Part shown: positions 41,723 to 50,432 of the stretch, in pieces | Layout of the letters: each line of letters opens with the position of its first letter | Position numbering within the stretch: position 1 is the stretch's first letter | Source: Rhodospirillales bacterium | Lineage (GTDB): Bacteria > Pseudomonadota > Alphaproteobacteria > CACIAM-22H2 | Direction of reading: 5' to 3' | Length of the DNA: 50,521 nucleotides | Assembly (NCBI GenBank): GCA_016794025.1 | Contig: JAEUKX010000025.1 | Span: 1-50,521, forward strand | Program-made: the position numbers and the translations under genes | Notes under the pieces: model-generated | Told to the model about the DNA's origin: nothing | Databases searched by the model: none | The model's input: only the letters and a program-made list of their open reading frames with translations

Positions 41723-44700
41723 ATGACCGACAAGACCGATCCCGGCCAGGTTTTCGTTCGCGAATACGACGCGAACGCCGCCAGGCTCATCGCGGGCAAC
41801 GCCTATGATCCGCGCGACGAGCACGACGCGTGCGGCGTGGGCCTCGTCGCCGCCATCGACGGCAAGCCGCGCCGGCAGGTCGTCGAGGCGGGCATCGCCG
41901 CGCTGAAGGCCGTGTGGCATCGCGGGGCCGTCGACGCCGACGGCAAGACCGGCGACGGTGCCGGCATCCACATCGAGATCCCGCAGGACTTCTTCAAGGC
42001 GCACATCGCCCGGCAGGGCGTGAAGCCGTCGGACGCGCGCGTGGCCGTGGGGCAGGTGTTCCTGCCGCGCAACGACCTCGACGGGCAGGAGCGCTGCCGC
42101 ACCATCGTCGAGACCGAGATCCTGAAGATGGGCTACGGCGTCTATGGCTGGCGCCAGGTGCCCATCGACACTTCCGTGTGCGGCGAAAAGGCCAACGCCA
42201 CGCGACCCGAGATCGAGCAGATCATCGTCCACAACACGCGCGGCGTCAGCGAGGACCAGTTCGAACTCGATCTCTACGTCGTGCGCCGGCGCATCGAGAA
42301 GCAGGCGCTCGCCGAGAGCCTGGTCGATTTCTACATCTGCTCGCTCTCGTGCCGGTCGATCGTCTACAAGGGCATGTTCCTGGCCGAGGCGCTGTCGGTC
42401 TTCTATCCCGACCTTCAGGACGAGCGCTTCGCCTCGTCCTTCGCGATTTACCACCAGCGCTATTCGACCAACACGTTTCCCACCTGGAAGCTCGCGCAAC
42501 CCTTCCGCACGCTCGCCCACAACGGCGAGATCAACACCGTGCGCGGCAACGTCAACTGGATGAAGAGCCACGAGACGCGCATGGCGCACGAGCTCTTCGG
42601 CGCCAATGTCGACGACCTGAAGCCGGTCGTGCAGCCGGGCTCGGACTCCGCGCAGATGGACAACGTCTTCGAGCTTCTGGTGCGCGGCGGCCGCGCGCTG
42701 CCGATGGTCAAGACGATGATGATCCCGCAGGCGTGGGGCTATTCGGACAAGACGCCGCAGCACATCCGCAACATGTACGCCTATGCCAACGGCGTCATGG
42801 AGCCGTGGGACGGGCCGGCCGCCATCGCCTGCACCGACGGCAAGTGGGTGCTGGCCGGCATGGACCGCAACGGCCTTCGCCCGTGCCGCTACACGATCAC
42901 GGGCGACGGCCTGCTGATCGTCGGTTCCGAGGCGGGCATGGTGAAGGTCGACGAGCAGAACGTCGTCGAGAAGGGCCGCGTGGGCCCCGGCCAGATGGTG
43001 GCCGTCAATCTCGGCGAGGGGAAGTTCTTCCGCGACAGCGAGCTCAAGGACTGGCTCGCGAAGTCGCGCCCGTTCGGCGACTGGACGAAGAACATCACCG
43101 TCATCGACCAGATCGTGAAGGCCGACGCGGAGCCCAGGCAGGAACTTTCGCGCGACGAACTGCGCCGGCGCATGCTGGCCGTCGGATGGACGCTCGAGGA
43201 TCTCGAGCTGATCCTCCATCCGATGGTCGAGGACGCCAAGGAGGCCGTCGGATCGATGGGCGACGACACGCCCATCGCCGTGCTGTCCGACCGCTTCCGC
43301 GGGCTGCACCATTTCTTCCGCCAGAATTTCAGCCAGGTCACGAACCCGCCCATCGACTCGCTTCGCGAACGCCGCGTGATGACGCTGCGCACGCGGCTGG
43401 GCAATCTCGGCAACATCCTCGACGAGGACGAGAGCCAGTGCCGCATGCTCCAGCTCGAGAGCCCGGTCCTGCTCAACGAGGAATTCGAGGCGATGCGCGC
43501 CTACATGGGCGCCACCGCCGTCGAGGTCGACTGCACCTTCGATCCGGCCGCCGGCGAATACGCGCTGCGCGACGCGCTCAGGCGCGTCCAGCGCGAGGCC
43601 GAGGACGGCGTGCGCGGCGGTGCCGTGCACGTGATCCTGTCGGACAAGAACCAGGGTGCCGACCGCGCGCCCATCCCGATGGTGCTGGCCGCCGGCGGCG
43701 TGCACACGCATCTTGTGCGCCAGCAGCTCCGCACCTTCACCTCGCTCAACGTGCGCTCGGGCGAATGTCTCGACGTGCACTATTTCGCGGTGCTGACGGG
43801 CGTGGGCGCCACCACCGTCAACGCCTATCTGGCGCAGGAAGCCATCGCCGACCGGCACCGCCGCGGGCTGTTCCCCGGCCTCAGCCTCAAGGAGGCGGTC
43901 GAGCGCTACCGCAAGGCGATCGACGACGGCCTGCTGAAGACGATGTCGAAGATGGGCATCTCGATCATCTCGTCCTATCGCGGCGGCTACAATTTCGAGA
44001 CGGTCGGTCTCTCCCGCACGCTCATCTCCGAATTCTTCCCCGGCATGACGAGCCGCATCTCCGGCATCGGCCTGACCGGCATCCAGAAGAAGACGGGCGA
44101 ACTGCACCAGCGCGCGTGGCGCGAGGACGTGATCGCCCTGCCGGTGGGCGGCTTCTACCGCTACCGCAAGTCGGGCGAGGCGCATTTCTGGGACGGCGAA
44201 CTCATCCACGTGCTGCAGCGCGCGGTCGAGTCCGATTCCTACGCGACCTACCGCAAGTTCTCGGAAGGCTGCCGCAAGCTGCCGCCGATCAACCTGCGCG
44301 ACCTGCTGGACTTCAAGCCGGGCCAGAAGGCCATCCCGGTCGACGATGTCGAAAGCATCACCGAGATCCGCAAGCGCCTCGTGGCGCCGGGGATTTCGCT
44401 GGGTGCCCTCGGGCCCGAGGCGCACGAGACGCTGACCATCGCGATGAACCGCATCGGCGCGAAGTCGGATTCCGGCGAGGGCGGCGAGGACCCGGCCCGC
44501 TACCGGCCGCGGCCCAACGGCGACAATGCCTCCTCCGCGATCAAGCAGGTTGCGTCGGGCCGCTTCGGCGTCACGGCGGAATATCTCAACAACTGCCGCG
44601 AACTCGAGATCAAGGTCGCGCAGGGTGCCAAGCCCGGCGAGGGCGGCCAGCTGCCCGGCGCCAAGGTGACCGACCTGATCGCGCGCCTGCGGCACTCGAC

Positions 44701-46276
44701 GCCGGGTGTCACGCTCATCAGCCCGCCGCCGCACCACGACATCTACTCGATCGAGGATCTGGCCCAGCTCATCTACGACCTGAAGCAGATCAATCCCGAG
44801 GCGCAGGTGTGCGTGAAGCTCGTCGCGCGTTCGGGCATCGGCACGATCGCGGCGGGCGTGGCGAAGGCCAAGGCCGATGCGATCCTGATCTCCGGCCATG
44901 CGGGCGGGACGGGCGCCTCGCCGCAATCGTCGATCAAGTATGCCGGCCTGCCGTGGGAAATGGGCCTGAGCGAGACCAACCAGGTGCTGACGCTCAACCG
45001 CCTGCGCCACCGCGTGAAGCTGCGCGTGGATGGCGGCATCCGCACGGGCCGCGACGTGGTCATTGCCGCAATGCTGGGAGCGGACGAGTTCGGCATCGGC
45101 ACGGCAAGCCTCGTGGCGATGGGCTGCATCATGGTGCGGCAGTGCCACTCGAACACCTGCCCGGTCGGCGTGTGCACGCAGGATCCCAAGCTGCGCGCAA
45201 AGTTCGAGGGCAGCCCGGAGAAGGTCGTCAACCTCTTCACGTTCGTGGCCGAGGAAGTGCGCGAGATCCTCGCCTCGCTCGGCTTCCGTTCGCTGCGCGA
45301 CGTGATCGGCCGCTCGGACCTGCTCACGCAGGTGCTGCGCGGCGACGAGAGCCTCGACGACCTCGACCTCAATCCGCTGCTCGTCCAGGCGGACCCCGGC
45401 GAGTTCCCGCGCCACTGCACGCTGGTCGGCCGCAACGAGGTGCCCGAGACGCTCGACGAGCAGATGATCGCCGACGCGCAGCCCGCGCTCGAGGGCGGCG
45501 AGAAGATGCAGCTCGCCTACAACATCCGCAACGTCTACCGCGCGATCGGCACGAAGCTCTCCTCGATGATCACGCGCAAGTACGGCATGACGGGGCTCAA
45601 GCCCGGCCACATCACGATCCGCCTGCGCGGTTCGGCCGGACAGTCGCTTGGCGCCTTCGCCGTGCAGGGCATGAAGCTCGAGGTGTTCGGCGACGCCAAC
45701 GACTACGTGGGCAAGGGCCTTTCCGGCGGCACGATCGTCGTGCGGCCGGTCACGTCCTCGCCGCTGGTGTCCAACCGGAACACGATCATCGGCAACACGG
45801 TGCTCTACGGCGCCACGGCGGGCCGGCTGTTCGCGGCCGGCCAGGCGGCCGAGCGCTTCGGCGTGCGCAACTCCGGCGCCACGGCGGTGGTGGAAGGCTG
45901 CGGCTCTAACGGTCTCGAATACATGACCGGCGGGACGGCGGTGATCCTCGGGCCCGTGGGCGACAACTTCGCGGCCGGCATGACCGGCGGCATGGGCTTC
46001 GTCTACGACGCCGACGGCACGCTGGCCGACCGCGTCAACGCCGAGACGGTGTTCGTGCAGGGCGTGGAGACCGCGCACTGGGAAGGCGTGCTCAAGGAAC
46101 TGATCGAGGAACACGTGCGCGAGACGCAGTCGAAGTTCGCGCGCGGGCTGCTCGCCGACTGGGACCGCGAGATCGGCCGGTTCCGCCAGATCGTGCCCAA
46201 GGAAATGCTGGCGCGCCTTGCGCATCCGGTCCGCCGCGCGGACCTCAAGCGCACGCACGCGGCCGGCGAAGACTGA
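41723..46276 (+). CDS. gltB: Glutamate synthase (NADPH) large subunit
   Basis: The product is 1517 residues and makes two glutamates from glutamine and 2-oxoglutarate. The N-terminal nucleophile amidotransferase begins at Cys37 (DACGVGLVA), so a 36-residue propeptide must be removed. The central and FMN-binding synthase domains hold SGHAGGTGASP and the 3Fe-4S ligands (Cys1135, Cys1141, Cys1146 in CIMVRQCHSNTCPVGVC). The C-terminal GXGXG beta-helix domain shows GLSGGTIVV and GATAGRLFAAG. The order gltD then gltB is the reverse of E. coli. An antisense open frame of 1579 codons spans the gene and is an artefact of codon bias. Confidence 0.97.
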   Translation: MTDKTDPGQVFVREYDANAARLIAGNAYDPRDEHDACGVGLVAAIDGKPRRQVVEAGIAALKAVWHRGAVDADGKTGDGAGIHIEIPQDFFKAHIARQGVKPSDARVAVGQVFLPRNDLDGQERCRTIVETEILKMGYGVYGWRQVPIDTSVCGEKANATRPEIEQIIVHNTRGVSEDQFELDLYVVRRRIEKQALAESLVDFYICSLSCRSIVYKGMFLAEALSVFYPDLQDERFASSFAIYHQRYSTNTFPTWKLAQPFRTLAHNGEINTVRGNVNWMKSHETRMAHELFGANVDDLKPVVQPGSDSAQMDNVFELLVRGGRALPMVKTMMIPQAWGYSDKTPQHIRNMYAYANGVMEPWDGPAAIACTDGKWVLAGMDRNGLRPCRYTITGDGLLIVGSEAGMVKVDEQNVVEKGRVGPGQMVAVNLGEGKFFRDSELKDWLAKSRPFGDWTKNITVIDQIVKADAEPRQELSRDELRRRMLAVGWTLEDLELILHPMVEDAKEAVGSMGDDTPIAVLSDRFRGLHHFFRQNFSQVTNPPIDSLRERRVMTLRTRLGNLGNILDEDESQCRMLQLESPVLLNEEFEAMRAYMGATAVEVDCTFDPAAGEYALRDALRRVQREAEDGVRGGAVHVILSDKNQGADRAPIPMVLAAGGVHTHLVRQQLRTFTSLNVRSGECLDVHYFAVLTGVGATTVNAYLAQEAIADRHRRGLFPGLSLKEAVERYRKAIDDGLLKTMSKMGISIISSYRGGYNFETVGLSRTLISEFFPGMTSRISGIGLTGIQKKTGELHQRAWREDVIALPVGGFYRYRKSGEAHFWDGELIHVLQRAVESDSYATYRKFSEGCRKLPPINLRDLLDFKPGQKAIPVDDVESITEIRKRLVAPGISLGALGPEAHETLTIAMNRIGAKSDSGEGGEDPARYRPRPNGDNASSAIKQVASGRFGVTAEYLNNCRELEIKVAQGAKPGEGGQLPGAKVTDLIARLRHSTPGVTLISPPPHHDIYSIEDLAQLIYDLKQINPEAQVCVKLVARSGIGTIAAGVAKAKADAILISGHAGGTGASPQSSIKYAGLPWEMGLSETNQVLTLNRLRHRVKLRVDGGIRTGRDVVIAAMLGADEFGIGTASLVAMGCIMVRQCHSNTCPVGVCTQDPKLRAKFEGSPEKVVNLFTFVAEEVREILASLGFRSLRDVIGRSDLLTQVLRGDESLDDLDLNPLLVQADPGEFPRHCTLVGRNEVPETLDEQMIADAQPALEGGEKMQLAYNIRNVYRAIGTKLSSMITRKYGMTGLKPGHITIRLRGSAGQSLGAFAVQGMKLEVFGDANDYVGKGLSGGTIVVRPVTSSPLVSNRNTIIGNTVLYGATAGRLFAAGQAAERFGVRNSGATAVVEGCGSNGLEYMTGGTAVILGPVGDNFAAGMTGGMGFVYDADGTLADRVNAETVFVQGVETAHWEGVLKELIEEHVRETQSKFARGLLADWDREIGRFRQIVPKEMLARLAHPVRRADLKRTHAAGED

Positions 46277-46284
46277 CCGTCGCG

Positions 46285-46929
46285 ATGAAGCGTCCGCCGC
46301 TATGGGTGCGGCTCGTGCCGGCCGTCCTCGTTCTCGCGGGGGCGGCCGTCGCGTTCTGGAAGCGCGATGCCTTCACGCCCGGTGCGCTCGAAGCCGGCAT
46401 CGGCCTTGCCGGGCCGTGGATCGGACCGGTTTTCGTCCTTGCGCACGTGTTCGCGGCACTCGTGTCGGTGCCGCGCTGGGGCATGGCGATCGTGGCGGGC
46501 CTGCTGTTCGGCCTGTGGCCGGGCCTTCTCTGGTCGCTTGCCGGCACGCTGGCCGGAACGGCGGCCGGCTTCTGGCTTGCGCGGTTCGTCAACTGGGGCT
46601 CGTTTGCGCCGCATGACCTGCCGCGCGTGGGCCCGTGGGTCGCGCGTGCGGAGGAGGGCGGCTGGCGCATCGTGGCGTTGGCGCGGCTGCTGCCGCTGCC
46701 GGGTGCTGCGGTCAATTACGGCTTCGGTCTTTCGGCGCTGCCGTTCCGCGACTTCGCGCTGGGCACGTTCGTCGGCTCGATCCCGACTGCCGCTGTCTTC
46801 GCCAATCTCGGCGCGTCGGGCATGACCGATCCGGCGGCCGCGCGCGGCGAACTGGTCGGGGCCGCGGCACTGGCGCTGGCACTGGTGGCGCTGTCGGCCT
46901 TTCTTGCGCACCGGAAGGCGCGCAAATGA
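46285..46929 (+). CDS. TVP38/TMEM64 family membrane protein
   Basis: The product is 214 residues with about five hydrophobic segments. The VTT-domain core (DedA-related) is visible in SVPRWGMAIVAGLLFGLWPG, LAGTLAGTAAGFWLAR and the C-terminal ARLLPLPGAAVNYGFGLSAL and FVGSIPTAAVFANLGA. Relatives act as scramblases or transporters of lipids. It begins eight bases after gltB and overlaps the ExoD-family gene by four bases (ATGA), so it may be read as part of the glt operon. Confidence 0.88.
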   Translation: MKRPPLWVRLVPAVLVLAGAAVAFWKRDAFTPGALEAGIGLAGPWIGPVFVLAHVFAALVSVPRWGMAIVAGLLFGLWPGLLWSLAGTLAGTAAGFWLARFVNWGSFAPHDLPRVGPWVARAEEGGWRIVALARLLPLPGAAVNYGFGLSALPFRDFALGTFVGSIPTAAVFANLGASGMTDPAAARGELVGAAALALALVALSAFLAHRKARK

Positions 46930-47522
46930 ACGCGACTGGCCTTGTCGGCGCGCTCGCGCACGCCATCGACGGGCCCGCGGACGGCCGCGTGACGCTGGCC
47001 GACCTCGTCGCGCGGCTCGAGACGCGCGGATACGGCATGCTGCTGTTCCTGTTCGCCGCGCCGAACCTGACGCCGGGGCCGAGCATTCCGGGCTTCTCGA
47101 CCGTCTTCGCGCTGCCGCTGGCGGCGGTCGCGTTCCAGATGGCGCTGGGCATCGCGCATCCGCGCCTGCCGGCGTTCCTTGGCCGGCTCGGCCTCGCGCG
47201 CTCGCGCGCGAGATCGATCCTCTCGCAGATCGAGCGACCGCTAGCGCAGGTCGAACGACTGTTCCGGCCGCGCTGGCCGCTTCTGTGCGGGCCTGCGGCA
47301 CAGCGCTGGATCGGCGCCGTGGCGATCCTTGAGGCAGGCCTGCTTGTCCTGCCGCTGCCCGTGCTGCCGCTCGTACCCTCGACCGCGCTGATCGTCCTGT
47401 CGCTGGGGCTGCTGGCACACGACGGCCGGGCGGTGGCGCTGGGTCTGGCCTTCTGCGCACTGGCTGCGGGACTGTTTGCCGCAGCCCTCGTGCTGGGTGC
47501 ATCGGCGTTGGGCCTCGCATAG
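46926..47522 (+). CDS. ExoD family membrane protein
   Basis: The product is 198 residues: a cytoplasmic N-terminal part (about 1-35), the signature LLFLFAAPNLTPGPSIPGFS and LAAVAFQMALG, then several helices in the last 90 residues. ExoD was first linked to exopolysaccharide production and alkali tolerance in rhizobia; its molecular role is not settled. It is coupled to the TVP38-type gene by an ATGA overlap. Confidence 0.88.
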   Translation: MNATGLVGALAHAIDGPADGRVTLADLVARLETRGYGMLLFLFAAPNLTPGPSIPGFSTVFALPLAAVAFQMALGIAHPRLPAFLGRLGLARSRARSILSQIERPLAQVERLFRPRWPLLCGPAAQRWIGAVAILEAGLLVLPLPVLPLVPSTALIVLSLGLLAHDGRAVALGLAFCALAAGLFAAALVLGASALGLA

Positions 47523-47571
47523 CGCGCGCACAGGCTGTAGAATCGCGCCGTTTCGGTATTCCCGAGTCGCG

Positions 47572-48240
47572 ATGCGCACGCTCCATCATCTGCCGCTTTC
47601 CCCGTTCTGCCGCAAGGTGCGGATCGTCCTGGGCGAAAAGCGCCTCGAGTTCGAGCTGAAGGTCGAGAAGACGTGGGAACGCAGCCCGGCGTTTCTCGCG
47701 ATGAACCCTGCCGGCACGGTGCCCGTGCTCGTCGACGCGGACGGCACGATCGTGTGCCACTCCCAGGCGATCTGCGAGCATCTCGAGCGCGAATATCCCG
47801 ACGTCAACCTTATCGGCGAGACGCCGGCCGAGCGCGCCGAGGTGCGCCGCCTCGTCGCGTGGTTCGACGAGAAGTTCGCGCGCGAGGTGACCGACAATCT
47901 CTACCGCGAGAAGATGATGAAGCGTTTCCTCGCGACGGCGGAGCCCAATTCGCACGCGATCCGCGCGGGCTACCAGAACATCCGCTATCACCTGGATTAC
48001 ATCGGCTGGCTGGCCGAACGCCGGAAGTTCCTCGCGGGCGAGCGCTTCAGCCTGGCCGATATCGCCGCGGCGGCGCACATCTGCACGCTCGACTATCTGG
48101 GCGACGTGCCGTGGGAGGCCTATCCGCGCGCGCACGAGTGGTACGCGCCGATCAAGAGCCGCCCGTCCTTCCGCCCGCTTCTCGCCGATCATGTGCCCGG
48201 TTCGCCGCCGCCGGCACATTATGCGGACCTCGATTTCTGA
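47572..48240 (+). CDS. Glutathione S-transferase family protein
   Basis: The product is 222 residues. The thioredoxin-like N domain has LHHLPLSPFCRKVRIVLGEK with a catalytic Ser/Cys area, the cis-Pro segment GTVPVLVDADG and the glutathione gamma-Glu site CHSQAICEHLEREYP. The helical C domain has RFSLADIAAAAHI. The substrate is unknown. ATG 47572 matches the family start; the gene lies 49 bases after the ExoD-family gene. Confidence 0.92.
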   Translation: MRTLHHLPLSPFCRKVRIVLGEKRLEFELKVEKTWERSPAFLAMNPAGTVPVLVDADGTIVCHSQAICEHLEREYPDVNLIGETPAERAEVRRLVAWFDEKFAREVTDNLYREKMMKRFLATAEPNSHAIRAGYQNIRYHLDYIGWLAERRKFLAGERFSLADIAAAAHICTLDYLGDVPWEAYPRAHEWYAPIKSRPSFRPLLADHVPGSPPPAHYADLDF

Positions 48241-48433
48241 ATTCGGTCGACCGCAAATAATATTTACAAAATGGTGCGCCGCTTGGGATAGCGGCCGGTG
48301 CTTGAACAATCCACAAGGGATTGTGGATAAGCCGGATTCTAGCGATTCTGTAGGGAGTTGCTTCACTTGGCGGGATGCCGGGGAACGGGCTAGATAGGGC
48401 CAAATTCGCATTTCGCGAAAAGTCCGGTCCCGC
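48241..48433. promoter_or_regulatory. AT-rich gap with a perfect DnaA box in a palindrome
   Basis: This 193-base gap is unusually AT-rich. It holds ATCCACAA-GGGA-TTGTGGAT (48309-48328), whose right arm continues into TGTGGATAA (48322-48330), the exact complement of the DnaA box TTATCCACA. Only one perfect box is seen and the usual origin neighbours are absent, so an origin is unlikely; a DnaA-controlled promoter of the next gene is possible. Confidence 0.45.
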
Positions 48434-49750
48434 ATGAACGCAGCCGCCCAGCGCAGCGCCATTGGCCTCAAGCTTCCGCCGAAGCTTTCGCAGGCCCAGC
48501 TCGACCAGCTGCTCGACGCGCATGTGCGCTGGCTCGGCGGCAAGGCGGGCGGGCGGCGGCTGATGCTGAAGTTCTTCGAGGCAAGCCATCTGGACTTCCA
48601 CGACCGCGACCTGACGGATGCCGAGTTCGTCGGCGGCAGCTTCGTGGAAAGCGATTTCTCGCGCGCCAAGCTCCACCGCGCGAGCTTCTACGGGGCCGAC
48701 ATGCGCCGCGCCTATTTCATCGACGCGGACATGACGCGCGTCGACCTGCGCGCGGCGTGCCTTGCGGGCGCGGATCTCGAAGGGGCGACGCTTCACCGCG
48801 CCGACCTGCGCGACGGCGTGATGATCTCGGCAGGCCAGGACGGCCAGCTCGACTATTCGAGGGCCGCCACCGCGACGACCGATGCCTCCGGCGCCAGCTT
48901 CATCGGCGCGCAGATGACCGAGGCGCGCATGGGCCGCGCCATCGGCAACAAGACCGACCTGACCAACTGCAACCTCGCCAACGCCAGCCTCGTGGGCGCC
49001 GACCTGACGGGCTCCGACCTCACGGGCGCCATCTTCCGCGGCACGGACCTGACCGAGACGAACCTCTCGAACTGCACGCTGGCCGGCGCCACGTTCGCCG
49101 AGGCGCGCATGACGCGCACGAACCTCGAAGGTGCAGATCTCGCGGCGGCCGCACTCGACGGCGCGTTCATGCAGGAAGTGCGCATGGCGCACGTCAAGTA
49201 TCCGGTCGATCCGCTGCGCATCGGCTACGATCTCGATGGCGCGCTGGCCGCGCACGCGAAATGGGTCGAGAGCGAGGGCCGGGAAGGTGCCCAGCTCGAT
49301 CTCGAGGCCTACGATTTCACGGGCGCCGACCTTTCCGGCCGCCGGCTTTCGGCCGCCAAGTTCGTGCGCTGCACGTTCCGCAAGGCGTCGTTCGAGGGGA
49401 CCGACCTTGCCTTCGCCAACCTGACGGGCTGCCAGTTCGTCGGCGCGTCCATGGCCGGCGTTCGCGCGCGGGGGGCCAACCTCGCCAAGGCCAACCTGAT
49501 GGGGGCCGACCTGCGCGGGGCGGATTTCTCGGCGCTGCCGCTGCCGCCGGGCTCGGCACGGCCAAGCTGGCCCACGCGCCTTTCCGACTGCCAGGCGACC
49601 GGGGCGAACCTGTCGGGCGCCAAGCTCACCGACGCGATCGCGCGCCGCGCGATCCTGCGCGGGGCCGACCTGACGGATGCGGATGCGCGCGGGGCCGACC
49701 TTGCGCGCGCCGACCTTGCCAAGGCGACCCTGACCAATTTCCGCCGCTAG
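48434..49750 (+). CDS. Pentapeptide-repeat protein
   Basis: The product is 438 residues. After a helical N-terminus (about 1-45), two long runs of A(D/N)LXX repeats are present: residues of about 50-245 (for example ADLTGSDLTGAIFRGTDLTE) and 295-435 (ADLRGADFSALPL, GADLTDADARGADLARADLA), separated by a non-repeat spacer of about 40 residues (KYPVDPLRIGYDLDGALAAH). Such repeats fold as a right-handed square helix. Some members mimic DNA and protect gyrase; most have no known role. The ATG has no clear ribosome site. Confidence 0.88.
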   Translation: MNAAAQRSAIGLKLPPKLSQAQLDQLLDAHVRWLGGKAGGRRLMLKFFEASHLDFHDRDLTDAEFVGGSFVESDFSRAKLHRASFYGADMRRAYFIDADMTRVDLRAACLAGADLEGATLHRADLRDGVMISAGQDGQLDYSRAATATTDASGASFIGAQMTEARMGRAIGNKTDLTNCNLANASLVGADLTGSDLTGAIFRGTDLTETNLSNCTLAGATFAEARMTRTNLEGADLAAAALDGAFMQEVRMAHVKYPVDPLRIGYDLDGALAAHAKWVESEGREGAQLDLEAYDFTGADLSGRRLSAAKFVRCTFRKASFEGTDLAFANLTGCQFVGASMAGVRARGANLAKANLMGADLRGADFSALPLPPGSARPSWPTRLSDCQATGANLSGAKLTDAIARRAILRGADLTDADARGADLARADLAKATLTNFRR

Positions 49751-49864
49751 ACGCTGCATCCGCCACCGCGCGGTTGCCAAGGGAGCCCGGCCGCACTAAA
49801 TCGTTGGGGCGCAAGTTGCAACCAGCGGCCCTTTCCGGAGGGCGCGGCGAAAGGAACATCCCCC

Positions 49865-50347
49865 ATGACGATCAAGGCTGGCGACAAGGTCCCGTCCGTG
49901 AAGCTCAAGACGATGACCAAGGACGGCATCAAGGATCTCACGACCGACGACATCTTCAAGGGCAAGAAGGTCGCGGTCTTCGGCCTTCCCGGCGCCTTCA
50001 CGCCGACCTGCTCGGCCAAGCACCTGCCCGGATTCGTGTCGAATTTCGACGCGCTCAAGGCCAAGGGCGTGGATACGGTCGCGTGCGTCTCGGTCAACGA
50101 CGCGTTCGTGATGGACGCCTGGGGCAAGTCGCAGAATGTCGGCGAGAAGGTGCTGATGCTGGCCGACGGCAACGCCGAATTCGCCAAGGCGATGGGCATC
50201 GAGATGGACGGCACGGCCTACGGCATGGGCCTGCGCATGAAGCGCTTCTCGATGTACGTGGTCGACGGCAACGTGAAGACGTTCAATCTCGAGAAGCCGG
50301 GCGCCTTCGAGGTCTCGAACGCCGAGACGATGCTGGGCCAGATCTGA
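49865..50347 (+). CDS. Peroxiredoxin, Prx5-type
   Basis: The product is 160 residues and reduces peroxides with thiol cofactors, probably glutaredoxin or glutathione. The peroxidatic Cys49 is in LPGAFTPTCSAKHLPGF, the Prx5 signature, and VNDAFVMDAWG is the next conserved block. It is cytoplasmic. A hairpin follows the stop, and a paralogue begins 86 bases on. Confidence 0.94.
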   Translation: MTIKAGDKVPSVKLKTMTKDGIKDLTTDDIFKGKKVAVFGLPGAFTPTCSAKHLPGFVSNFDALKAKGVDTVACVSVNDAFVMDAWGKSQNVGEKVLMLADGNAEFAKAMGIEMDGTAYGMGLRMKRFSMYVVDGNVKTFNLEKPGAFEVSNAETMLGQI

Positions 50348-50371
50348 GGCCTTCGCGCAAGGAAGCACGAG

Positions 50372-50404
50372 AACGGCGGCGATCCGGAAGCGGAGGCCGC
50401 CGTT
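50372..50404 (+). terminator. Hairpin after the first peroxiredoxin gene
   Basis: AACGGCGGC and GCCGCCGTT form a perfect 9-bp stem around a 15-base loop, followed by TCCATTTC. It looks like a weak terminator or attenuator between the two peroxiredoxin genes. Confidence 0.6.
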
Positions 50405-50432
50405 TCCATTTCAGCAAGGAGGAACGCGCACA

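Noticed and set aside
41519..46258. Antisense open frame of 1579 codons across gltB
   Set aside because: It mirrors gltB exactly, has no family motifs, is rich in His/Arg/Ala/Asp as expected from the complement of GC-biased codons, and lacks a ribosome site.
48191..48397. Small open frame spanning the GST end and the AT-rich gap
   Set aside because: It overlaps the GST C-terminus, lacks a ribosome site and has no coding-like composition in the AT-rich half.
48241..48433. Chromosomal replication origin
   Set aside because: Only one perfect DnaA box is visible, with no cluster of boxes and none of the usual origin neighbours (dnaA, parAB, hemE, gidA).
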